Shown in pieces: positions 27,785 to 38,300 of a DNA stretch of 64,000 bases (positions are counted from its first letter, which is position 1; the number at the start of each line of letters is the position of its first letter). Made by a program: the position numbers and the translations under genes. The stretch lies in NCBI GenBank assembly GCA_023205875.1, contig CP060755.1, positions 1 through 64,000 on the forward strand. The letters run 5' to 3'. The notes under the pieces are model-generated. The model saw only the letters and a list, made by a program, of their open reading frames with translations. It made no database searches and was not told the DNA's origin. The stretch is from Chloropicon primus. Taxonomy: Eukaryota > Chlorophyta > Chloropicophyceae > Chloropicales > Chloropicaceae.

Positions 27785-28603
27785 TCAGTAGAAGAAACCC
27801 AAGATCTTTCCTCCGACCTTCTTTCTCCTAGCTTCCTCGTGGTCCATGATTCCCGAGGAGGTGGTGACGACGATCTTACCGAAGAGACGAGAGGGCAAGA
27901 GTCTTCCAACCCAGCTCTCGACCTCGTGGTGGGAAAAGTCGTACCTAGGGGAGATGACACCGCACTTGTTCAGCCTTCCGTTCAAGGAGACGACGATCTT
28001 TCCAGCCCTATGGTCGTCGACGAGGACGAACTCGTTGATGTATCCGTTCTTGAGCATAACCTGCAAGAACTTGACAACGACCTTGGAGGAAGGGCGGATC
28101 AAGACCTGGTTGGTTTTGGGATTCGAATCGGAAAAGAAAAAGAACAAAAGAAAAGTGTGTTGTCAGACGTTTTTTCTCAAGACTACTTCTGCTTCTGCTT
28201 CTGCTTCTACTTGTGTGGAGCACGACGACAACCCTTTCGCATCCATCTCTCGGCGCACGACCACGGCCGACGATACGGGGTCGAGACACCGCCACCGAGC
28301 GAACGAGTCCGCGAGTTCTCTGTTGTTGCGTCTCGACGGGTCATCTGGACGACGACGCAAAGCGCCCGAGCCCCGTGGCCTCCTCGCTCGTTTCGTGGTC
28401 GTGGTCCCCCCCCTGCGTGCCGTGTTTCCCTCCTTTCCCTCCCGTCGTAAGGTCTCTTGTCTGCTTTCGTGTCTGTGTTGGGTGGTTGGGTGGTTGTCTT
28501 CTCTTTCTCGTTCTCGTTGTCTTTGTCTTACCTGTCTCTTTCCCTTTCTCTCGGCGTTGACCATGTTCCTGAGGCAGTCATTGAGCACACTGATTCTGAC
28601 CAT
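27785..28603 (-). CDS. RPS15A: 40S ribosomal protein uS8 (RPS15A), two exons
   Basis: Exon 1 28603-28532 and exon 2 28105-27785, separated by a 426-bp intron (GTAAGA...CCAG, phase 0), give 130 residues, exactly the usual length. Exon 1 is [20 protein letters not shown] plus GKRQ; exon 2 runs [20 protein letters not shown] to [22 protein letters not shown]. This is the cytosolic eukaryotic form, not the plastid or mitochondrial S8. The intron is the longest in the window and is pyrimidine-rich on the + strand. Confidence 0.96.
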
Positions 28604-29040
28604 GTTTATTGTTTGTGTTCTTGTTCCGTCTCGTTCCTCGTCTCCTCGTTGCGCCGCGACTGACGTCCCCGTTCTCTCCTTCTCTCTTCTCGTTCTCTCT
28701 CTTCTCTTCGTTCTTCCCCGTCGTTTCTTTTGGGCGGCGGCGGCGTTGCGTCTCAAACCGAAAACAAAAGAGAAACACAAAATACACGCAGTTTCTACAC
28801 CCAACCATAGTACACCTAGTATACGATATAGTACACTCAAACATACACACCCAGGAGCCAGGCCAAGATCACCAGCGAAAGGACAAGCAACAGGAAAAAA
28901 AAAAACTTTTGTTACAAAAGGAATCGCCACCAGCCTAGCACTCGGACGCGGTGGTTATATTAAGCCGCCCTACCCCCACAAAACAACCCACTAACCCATC
29001 AACCCACCAAGCAAAACGCAAAGTGTCCGACGACGACTGA
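28604..29040. other. RPS15A upstream region
   Basis: 437 bp between RPS15A and the 3' end of the phosphodiesterase, both on the minus strand. On the minus strand a TTAATATAA sequence (about 28957-28965) could be a TATA-like element, but it is 350 bp from the ATG and may instead belong to the upstream 3' UTR. A further 5' UTR intron cannot be excluded. Confidence 0.35.
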
Positions 29041-31707
29041 CTAGTCCGACAGGACGACGTCAAAGACCTCGGAGATCTCGAGCTGGTCCTCCTCGATTTT
29101 GGCCCACAGCTTGAGGTTGCGGTGCAGGGACTCCAGCATGGGGGCCGTGGAGGGGAAGGCCGCGCAGAAGCTCGCGAAGAGGGGTACGACGACGACTTTG
29201 AAGAACCCGACCTGGCTCTTGGTGATCCCCGCCTTCTCCCGGTCCATGAGGGGGGACTTGGTGATGGCCCCGTTCTCCTCCTCCCGGTCCCCCTGAGCGA
29301 AGAACTCCTGCTCGAGCTTCTGCACCCACCTCAGGTGCACGCTGGAGTCGCAGTACACGTGGCCGATGTCGGCGCACTTGAGGCACACCTGGAGCGCCAG
29401 GGAGACTTCCTCCGGCTGCAGGCCGGACGAGTCCGCCGAGCCGGACTGGGCCTCCTCGGCGCTGGGGGAGGAGCACCCCTCGGACCCCACCGGGTCCGAG
29501 CTCAGCCTTCCGAGCTTCTTCTCGATGAGGCGGAACCTGCCGAGGACCTCGAAGTGGATCTTCATGTCCGTGGCGAGGACCATGGCGATCACCAACTTTC
29601 TCAATTTGATAAATACCTCCAAACTCGTGTTGGCAAAGATGTCGTACGGCTTCGTCAGCATCACGTCAAAGGCCGCAGAGATGTGGTGGTTCTCCAAGGG
29701 GCTCCTGTCGTTGTACTTGAGGGCCAAGTCGTCCTGGAACCGGACCAGAAAGTCGTTGTTCACGCCCTTGTGCTCGTAGTCGTGGATCAGGGCGGCCAGG
29801 AGGCCGGCCAAGATCTCCTCGTCGCCCGCCACCTCGGGCCCCAGGCCCTTGGTGAGCAAGGTGTACATGGACTGGAGCACGTTCGCCACGTGGGTCCTGT
29901 TGTGGTACGCGTTGGACACGGGGTACCCCGACTCGATCTTCAGGGCAAAGTGAAGGAACTGGGTCTCGTTGATCTCAAAGGTCTCGAACATGTTCAGCCG
30001 CTTGAACAGGTGGCAGGCGAGGACGGAGAGGGGGTGCCCCCCCGTGACCTCCTCCAGCTTGAAGGCGTCGAAGAGCCAGTCGTCCACCGTCTCGAGGACC
30101 TCCAAGACGGGCTTGGACTGGTCGATCCCCCTCGGGATGACGCCGTCCTCGCTCGCGGGCTCGAGGCCGCCCTCGTTGCCGCCCTCGTCCTCGGTGTCCA
30201 AGTCCATGGTGGAGTTCCGAGACAAGGACTTCTTCGCGTTGCTGTTCTCCCTGGCGCTCAGGGGCTGGGCCAGGACGTCCTTCAGGCCCTTCGGGTTGAG
30301 CATCTCGAACAGGCTCAGGCCCACCTCCCCCTCGAACCCCTTCTTGTTGGACAGGAGCATCTCCTCCAAGCGGTTCGGAGCCCTCAAGTTCTGGGTCCGC
30401 AGGGCCTGCTTCAGCCTCTGGATGTCCTCCTTCCCCGGCTGCTTGCCCGCCATGATGCTGTCCAACAGGGCGATGGTCTTGTCGACGGTGTTGTCCAGGT
30501 CCAGGGACCCCTTCGCGCCGTGCCCCTTGGCCCTCTTCAGCTCCACCTGGAGCTGCTTGTTCCTCGTCTCCAGGTCGTCCCGCTTGTCCTTGAGCTCCAG
30601 CTCGAGCTTCTTAGTCTCCTGCATGTTGGTCTGGTTCACCAGGATGGCCTGCAGCTGGGTGATGGGGTCCTTGGCCGCCCACATTTCGAACTCCACCCAC
30701 CGGTGCTTGCTCGGGTCCCGGCGCTTGGGCATCTTCATCTGGATCCGGAAGGACTCGAACTTCTCCACGAAGAGGACGTGCTGGATGTGCTCCAGGAGCT
30801 TCTCGGCCTTCTTCTCCTTGGCCTGCACGCTCGGGTCGAGGGCCGGGCCGTTGTTGTCCGGGTAGCTCACTGTCTCGTCCCAGTCCCCGCAGCACAGGAT
30901 GCTCCTCAGGTCCAGGACCCACGTCCTCGAGGCCGCGCCGTACTTCCTCTCGAAGAAGCTCTCGTAGAAGGTCACCGCGCAGGGGTTGGCCGTCAGCAGC
31001 TGGCCCTCCGTGCTGAACAGGAAGGTGAAGATGGGGCTGCTCTTGAGCATCTCAAGAGCCCGAAGGCTCTGGTTCATCGAGTTGAACAGGGAGGACTCCG
31101 CCGTGACCAGGCACACCTCGCTCGGCAGGCTGATCCCGGAGGCCTCGCTGAGGAGCCTCACGCCCCTGAACCGCACGGTGAAGACGTAGTGCAGCTGGGG
31201 GGAACCCGGCCCGAGCCCGGGGAGGCGGCACTGGAGCTGGCCCCTCGCGGCCTGGCTGCGGGCGCTGGAGCCCGCCGACGGCGACGAGGAGTTCCGGGAG
31301 GGCGACAGGACCCTCGCGGCCTCGTCAAAGAACGGCTTGGCGAAGTCCCCCTCGCAGTGCGCGAGGCTCAGGCCCCGGAAGTCCTCCACGCTGCGCTTGC
31401 CGTATAGGCTCAGGGCGGCCTTGTTCCCCCAGACGTTCTTGCGGGACCTGGGGTTGAGGAGCCAGACGGGCGTCTCGAGCTCGTCCATGCTCGCAAAGTG
31501 CCGGAGCTCGTACGCCTCGGGGGGCCGCTCGGTCGTCGTCGCCGCCGCCGCCTCGTCTCCGGGGCCGCTGGGCTCCACGAACCTCTGCCTCTTGTCGCTG
31601 AAGGACCTCGTCAGGGGCGGGCTCGAGGAGCTGGGCTTGGGGGGGGTCAGGCCCAGCTCCGCCGGCGGCTGAACCGGAGCGCCTGGAGTGGCGGTTCCCC
31701 TCTTCAT
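29041..31707 (-). CDS. PAS-linked 3',5'-cyclic nucleotide phosphodiesterase
   Basis: 888-residue single-exon protein. It has a disordered N-terminus and two PAS-like segments: about 70-125 with TPVWLLNPRSRKNVWGNKAA, and about 205-265 with SPIFTFLFSTEGQLLTANPC. A coiled coil precedes the class I PDE HD domain (about 530-885). The metal-binding signature is HNRTHVANVLQ, HDYEHKGVNNDF and CLKCADIGHVYCDSSVHLRW with EFFAQGDREE. It should hydrolyse cAMP or cGMP under control of the PAS modules, as in related algal PAS-PDEs. The ATG at 31707 was preferred; the frame extends upstream without added family similarity. Divergent from the PKS-like gene. Confidence 0.88.
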   Translation of the reverse strand: MKRGTATPGAPVQPPAELGLTPPKPSSSSPPLTRSFSDKRQRFVEPSGPGDEAAAATTTERPPEAYELRHFASMDELETPVWLLNPRSRKNVWGNKAALSLYGKRSVEDFRGLSLAHCEGDFAKPFFDEAARVLSPSRNSSSPSAGSSARSQAARGQLQCRLPGLGPGSPQLHYVFTVRFRGVRLLSEASGISLPSEVCLVTAESSLFNSMNQSLRALEMLKSSPIFTFLFSTEGQLLTANPCAVTFYESFFERKYGAASRTWVLDLRSILCCGDWDETVSYPDNNGPALDPSVQAKEKKAEKLLEHIQHVLFVEKFESFRIQMKMPKRRDPSKHRWVEFEMWAAKDPITQLQAILVNQTNMQETKKLELELKDKRDDLETRNKQLQVELKRAKGHGAKGSLDLDNTVDKTIALLDSIMAGKQPGKEDIQRLKQALRTQNLRAPNRLEEMLLSNKKGFEGEVGLSLFEMLNPKGLKDVLAQPLSARENSNAKKSLSRNSTMDLDTEDEGGNEGGLEPASEDGVIPRGIDQSKPVLEVLETVDDWLFDAFKLEEVTGGHPLSVLACHLFKRLNMFETFEINETQFLHFALKIESGYPVSNAYHNRTHVANVLQSMYTLLTKGLGPEVAGDEEILAGLLAALIHDYEHKGVNNDFLVRFQDDLALKYNDRSPLENHHISAAFDVMLTKPYDIFANTSLEVFIKLRKLVIAMVLATDMKIHFEVLGRFRLIEKKLGRLSSDPVGSEGCSSPSAEEAQSGSADSSGLQPEEVSLALQVCLKCADIGHVYCDSSVHLRWVQKLEQEFFAQGDREEENGAITKSPLMDREKAGITKSQVGFFKVVVVPLFASFCAAFPSTAPMLESLHRNLKLWAKIEEDQLEISEVFDVVLSD

Positions 31708-32377
31708 CGCTGCGGACGTCCTGCTTTCGCTCTGCGTAAGGAAGGAAGAAACAAAGGAAGGAAGAAACAAAGGAAGGAAAGAGGTCTTTTCTTTTTTGTT
31801 TTTTCTTTTTTGTTTTTTGTTTTTTGTTTTTGTTTTTGTTTTTGTTTCCGGGTCAGCCCCCCTCCACGTATGCTTCCTTTCTCGTCATGCCTGTCCTCTT
31901 CGTCCTCGTGTGTTGGTCTGTGTCGAGTTCTAGTTCTCTGTCCCGCCCGTTCGTTTTGTGTGTTCCCGCGCGAGAAGTAACGCCCGTGCCGTCCCTCTCC
32001 GTTCTCCTGACCTCCCCCCCGTGATCTCCGCCTCTTTCGCGCTTCTCACCACGAACAGAACCTCGGAGCGGAGTACCACCAAATTCAACACTAGTACTCT
32101 GACATTTCACTTGTAACCCCCCACACGTTGATCTCGAGGATTAAACCTTCAAACCCTACAATATTGTAACGCGCGAACCAGGGGAATCACGGCGGAGGGG
32201 AACGAACAACATAGAGCCAGGGAGAGAGAGAGCACACGAGGGAGGGAGGGACACGACTGACACGACTGACACGACTGACACCATACACGCCAACACCACC
32301 GACACCATACACGCTTCTTTGGATTCATTGCTCCGCCCGCCTCTTCTCGCTGGAGCTGGAGGTGGACCTTGGAGAGG
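31708..32377. other. PDE/PKS divergent region with tandem repeats
   Basis: 670 bp. A poly-T/G tract with TTTTTG units (31788-31848) lies close to the PDE. Close to the PKS are three tandem copies of the 9-mer GACACGACT (32250-32276), then GACACCATACACGC at 32277-32290 and again at 32301-32314. No gene seen. Confidence 0.6.
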
Positions 32378-35300
32378 ATGAGGGCTTTGGGGGAGGGCCA
32401 TGAGGAGGGCCATGAGGAACGGCCGAGGGGGAGGGTCCAACCGCTGAGGGGCTTGACTTCCCGTCAACCGGCTCCCGGGGGTCCCACGACTCTGGCCTCC
32501 GTCGCGTGGCGGGGGCCTTGGACGGAGTCGTCGTCGCCTTGGACGGAGGCCGCCACCACAGCGACGGGGGACGCCATCACGAAGCGGCCGTTCAACAGGT
32601 TCTCGCGCGGCGTTCTGGAGGAGCCGAGGTGCCAAGCGATTTACGGGGGGTTCCTGGAGGGCCTGGAGGAGTTCGACAACGAGGCGTTCCGGATGAGCAA
32701 CTTGGAAAGCCTGACGACCGACGTGCAGCAGAGGCTCCTGCTGGAGGTGACCGCGGAGTGCGTGTCCGCGGCGGCGGCGACGAGCGCGGCACAGAGCACG
32801 GACGTCGCCGTCCACGTCGGAATCCTCGCCATGGAGTACGCCCTGAGCCTGGCGTTCGACTGGGGGAGTCCCCACGAGGTCTACTCCGTCACGGGCGCCG
32901 GCCTGAGCGTGGCCTCCGGAAGAATCTCCTTCGTGTTCGGGTTCACGGGCCCCGCCCTGACGGTGGACACGGCGTGCTCGTCCTCCCTGGTGGCTCTGCA
33001 CCTGGCGCACCGGCGCGCCAGGGAGGCCCAGTCGTCGTCGTCGTCCCTGGCGTGCGGGTCCAACGCCCTGGTGTCCAGGAGAACTTTCGAGGTCATCCAC
33101 CGGGCGGGGATGCTGGCCCCGGACGGGAGGTGCAAGACCCTCGACGCCTCGGCGAACGGGTACACGAGGGCGGAGGCCGTCCAGGCCGTCCTCCTGTCCA
33201 GCAACGGGGACGACGGCGGCGCCGCGACGGCGGTCGTCCTCGCCGGGGGAGCGGTGAACCAGGACGGGAGGTCCGCCTCCCTGACGGCCCCGAGCGGTCC
33301 CGCGCAGCAGGAGATGCTCCGCCTGGCCCTGGAGGACTCCCGCCTCGACGCGGGATTCGATGTGGAGGGGATCCAGATGCACGGCACGGGGTCCAGGCTC
33401 GGGGATCCCATCGAGGTCACCGCGATCGAGCAGAACTTCGCTTTCCGACGAAATCACCCGCTCTTTCTCTCGGCCTCCAAGTGCCTGGTGGGCCACGGGG
33501 AAGCGGCCGCGGGGCTCAACGGCGTCATCCAGGCCGTTGGAGTCGCGACCGGGGCCTCCGCAGCACCTTTCATTCACCTCAGGACGCTGAATCCGTACCT
33601 GCACAACGCGTTTGAGAGCGAGAACGGGGTGTCCTTCGTGGCGGCGAGGCAACCCATTCCCATTCCCTGCAGCACCACCGCGGAGGAGGGAGCAGGTGCC
33701 CACGGCGTCAGCGCATTCGCCTTTCAGGGCACGAATGCCCACGTCGTGCTCAGGCCCGTGGCGACTCGGGGATCCGGCACCACTGCTAGAAAGTCCCTGG
33801 ACAGACTGTGGAGGCGCAAGTTCTTCTGGTACGCCCACCCCAACCACCCGCTCCTCGGCAGCTTTGCGACGACTCTGAACATCCACAACGATCTGGTGGC
33901 GGAGGCCCGGGTGGACCTCGAGAGCCCAAGCCTGTCGTACCTGCATCAGTTCAAGCTGGGAGGCCGTTCGATTCTCGGCGTCTCCGTGTACCTCGACGCG
34001 GTGGGCTCCCTGGCATCTTCCATGCTGGGGGACGCCGACGCCAGCGGTCCGGCCAGGCAGTTTGCGATGTCCGAGATCGTGCTCGGGCCTCCCCGTAGGC
34101 TCGAAAGCGCCGCTCTCGTGAACCAGTTCATCTGCAGGCTCGACCCCAATTCCGGAGGCATCGCTTGCCGCGACTTGGGCGCCGAGGAGGAGGAAAGCTT
34201 GCTCGTGAGGAGGGAATTCGCCTGCATCGTCGCCGCGGCTCGTCCACCCAGCGCCGAGGAGGGAGGAACTGTCGGCAGCAGCGCTCCCTCGGGTCCATCA
34301 CTGGGCTCGCTGCTGAGACCCAGATCCCCGAGCATCACCGCGGGACCCGGGGAGGACCTGGCGAGGGAGTCCCACGTCGACCGGGACGTGCTCGCCTCGG
34401 TGTCCGGATTGGACTCGACCCACGTCCGGGACGACGATGTTTCCCTCGACGTGCTCAAGGCAGAGTGCGGCATGAGTTCCGTTTACGCTCACTTTGCCGG
34501 GGAGGTGGGATCCGGAAATCCGTGGGACCACGTGCCCTCCCTCCTGACCTCTCTGTGCTATCCGGCATCGATCGAGTGCTTCATCGTCGGACACGGGGTG
34601 AAGAGGCGGGGGCAAGAGGTCACGGTGGGCTGCACGGGCACGGAGCACGAGTCCCTGGAGAGTCCCCTCGGCAGCAGCTGCAGTTGGTTCGACGGGCGGG
34701 GCGCGGAGGAGGCCATGAGGACTCGCGGCGTTCATTGGTCTCCAATGATTTTCAGGTCGAAGCTCGTCAAGCCGATCGACGAGCTCGGGGCCAAGATCGG
34801 GTCTGCAGGAGGAAACGCGGAGAGGACCACAAAATCAAGGGAGGACTACGAGATCGTTGTGCAGAAGATCATCGAGGAGCTCGTAGGGGAATCCGTCGGA
34901 CTGGAAGAGTCCCTTCACGAGCACGCTGTTGATTCCTTCACCGCGGAGGAGGTCGCGACCCTGATCAGCCGGGAGGTTGGCTTGACAGTGACCGCGACGT
35001 TTGTGTTCGACTATCCGAACGTCAAACTGATGGCGGCACACATCCACGGAAAGCTCGGGGGAGGTGAGAAGAAGAAGAGAACTCCGGGGCTTGGGCGCTC
35101 TTTGGGAACGAGGGCAGGAGGGTCCCGGGGGAGCCGCAGATGCCCTGGTGTCGTGGCGATCCAGAGCGTGAGCGCGATGCTCCCGCACGGAAGCGGGGGT
35201 GCAAGCCACCAGCGGGATTGCATCAGCACCATCCCCCTGGCGAGGTGGGACCTGAACTTTGATTCGGTGGGAGCAGAGACTCTGCCGAGGTTCGGCGGAT

Positions 35301-38300
35301 TCATCGAGCTCCACAAGTGGTTCGACAACGCGTTGTTCAACACTTCTGTGGCCGAGAGCGAGCACATCGACTGCCGCCAGTGCTCCCTGCTGACGTGCTC
35401 GTTCGAGGCATTGATGCAGAGCGGGGGGGTTGACGAGGCCACGGGGGTCTTCGTGGGCATCCAGGCCATGCCAGCAGACAATCCCTTCGACTGCAGGCTC
35501 GGAATGACTGGCTACCATGGAACAGGCACGTCCATGAGCGTGGCCTGCGGAAGAATCTCGTACGTGTTTGGGTTCAAAGGGCCGTCTCTATGCATCGATA
35601 CCGCGTGCTCGTCCTCCCTGCTTGCTTTGCACCTGGGCAGGGAGAGACTGGACGCCCCCTCGTGCACAATTCAGCAGGCCCTCTCCTGCGGCGCGCACTG
35701 CTACCAATCTGACAAGGGGTTCCAAGTCATGATGGGTGCGGGGATGCTGGCCCCGGACGGGAGGTGCAAGACCCTCGACGCCTCGGCGAACGGGTACACG
35801 AGGGCGGAGGCCGTCCAGGCCGCCCTCCTGTCCAGGGAACCCGCCTCGTCTAGCAATGGCATTATGGCTGTCCTTGGCGGAGCGGTGAACCAGGACGGGA
35901 GGTCCGCCTCCCTGACGGCCCCGAGCGGTCCCGCCCAGCAGGAGATGCTCCACCTGGCCCTGGAAGACTCCCGCCTCGACGCCTTTGACGTGGAGGGCAT
36001 CCAGATGCACGGCACGGGGACCTTGCTGGGCGATCCCATCGAAATCGGTGCCCTCAGCAGTATCTTTGATGATTACTCTGGAACGACATCCGGCGGGGTC
36101 TTGCTCCTTTCTGGCATCAAGTGCACCGCAGGCCATGCGGAAGCGGCCGCGGGGCTCAACGGCGTCATCCAGGCCGTTGGAGTCGCGACCGGGGCCTCCG
36201 CAGCACCTTTCATTCACCTCAGGACGCTGAATCCGTACCTGCACAACGCGTTTGAGAGCGAGAACGGGGTGTCCTTCGTGGCGGCGAGGCAACCCATTCC
36301 CATTCCCTGCAGCACCACCGCGGAGGAGGGAGCAGGTGCCCACGGCGTCAGCGCATTCGCCTTTCAGGGCACGAATGCCCACGTCGTGCTCAGGCCCGTG
36401 GCGACTCGGGGATCCGGCACCACTGCTAGAAAGTCCCTGGACAGACTGTGGAGGCGCAAGTTCTTCTGGTACGCCCACCCCAACCACCCGCTCCTCGGCA
36501 GCTTTGCGACGACTCTGAACATCCACAACGATCTGGTGGCGGAGGCCCGGGTGGACCTCGAGAGCCCAAGCCTGTCGTACCTGCATCAGTTCAAGCTGGG
36601 AGGCCGTTCGATTCTCGGCGTCTCCGTGTACCTCGACGCGGTGGGCTCCCTGGCATCTTCCATGCTGGGGGACGCCGACGCCAGCGGTCCGGCCAGGCAG
36701 TTTGCGATGTCCAAGATTATTCTGGGCGAGCCCAAACTGCTGATGGATCAGTGGGAGGCGAGTTCTTCGAAAAGGACGAAGCAGACATCCTTCCTGAGAT
36801 GCGAGATCCACACGCTGCTCGGGCTTGCCAATTCCGGGTTCATCGAGTCGACCTCCAGTCCCACTGCAAGCTTTGCTGGCCACATCGAAAAGTCGCACAG
36901 CAGAATGTGGAATCATCACAACAAGAATCTTGAGGTCGGCCGAGAGATCTCCTCGTGGGGAGAACAAGCTGGAGGTGCGAGAGATCGGGAGCATCCTTCC
37001 ACGTGCGCCTCCGTCTACCTTCCAGGAATCGAGAACGGCGTGTCGGAATACGCCTTGCACCCTCTGATCTTTGAGAACACCACCTTGGCCTCTTCCGCGA
37101 CGGGGGAGAAGGGCATGCTTTTCCCCGTCCAGATGGCCCACGTCTCCTTGTCTGCGCCCCTGAAGCGGATCACCTGCCAGTCTGCGGAGATTCTCAACAC
37201 TTTGGGCGGAGTCAGCGTCTCGATGCAAAATACCGCCAGAATCACTGTCGAGGACATTGTGTACATGAAGCGCAGGGAGGAGGACATCCATGCGGGCCTC
37301 GCTCCCGCCAGCGCCGAGACGGTTGCGGCGAAGACGAGGCTAACTCCAGCAAGCGACGAGGACTACAATGCGTACACTCCAGAGGACTTCAGCGATTGCC
37401 AGAGCAGTTTCCAAGACATGTGCGAGCTGGTGAGCTCCGCCACAGTCGCGAGGGGCCACCACCCATTGAACGCACCAGGTTTTGCGGGCGGCGCAGATGT
37501 GGACATTGTGAAGCGACTCGTTTTCGAGATCACAGGTGAGGATGAGATTACGGACGACGAGCCGCTCATCGGAGCGGGTCTGGACTCCATCGCTTCCCTG
37601 GAGCTGCGGACGAAGCTTCAGGACATGCTGGGGGTCCAGCTGCCGGTCACCTTGCTGCACGACCATCCTTGCATCTCGTCCTTGAGGACTCTGGTGGAGA
37701 CCACGAGTCAGACCCTCAGCAGCCACGGGGGGGACGGGCAGAGCAGCTTGAGCGTGCAGAGCGAGCACTTCCAGGCTGCGCTCTACTTGCCGCTCCTCTT
37801 CAAGACTGCTTTCGTTGCTTCGTGCACGAGGAAGGAAGACCATTTCCTTCCGTTCTGGTATCCAGCGTTGGTGTACTTTGTGGCCGTATTCGTTCCCATC
37901 TTTTGGGTCTTTGAAAAGCTGCAACACTACGTGCTCTATGTCCTGGACGGCAAGTACAGAGAGTACCAGGTGAACCTGCTTCCGATCGACGGCGCGGAGG
38001 AGGACGAGGATGCAGCGAAGGAGAAGATAGTCCCGCTCACTCAGGATGATGCCTCTGTTTCCCACATCTACGTCTCGGCCTGCCTGGAGTTCGATGACAT
38101 TGTTCCAGAGGTGAACCTGTGCAACAGTCTCCAGATTGCCTTGAGCCACTTCCCGTCCTTGGCGGGAAACCTCGTGAGGAGTGGCCGGAACATGTACCTC
38201 AAGTACGGGGGCAAATCAGATTTTGTGAGGGTCCTGGCTCACGAGTACAAGAGGAGAAAGGACATGCACTTCAAGTCCGGAATGATACAGGAGCCCGCTG

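Noticed and set aside
28105-28135. GATTCGAATC in the RPS15A intron resembling a tRNA T-loop
   Set aside because: A short palindrome only; flanking stems of a tRNA are absent.
29122-31407. 761-codon + strand frame opposite the PDE gene
   Set aside because: Leu/Val/Gln/His-rich antisense shadow typical of codon bias; the minus frame carries all PDE motifs.
32506-33615. Overlapping 369-codon frame within the PKS-like gene
   Set aside because: Arg/Gly/Pro-rich shadow of the GC-rich KS1 coding frame; KS motifs are in the other frame.
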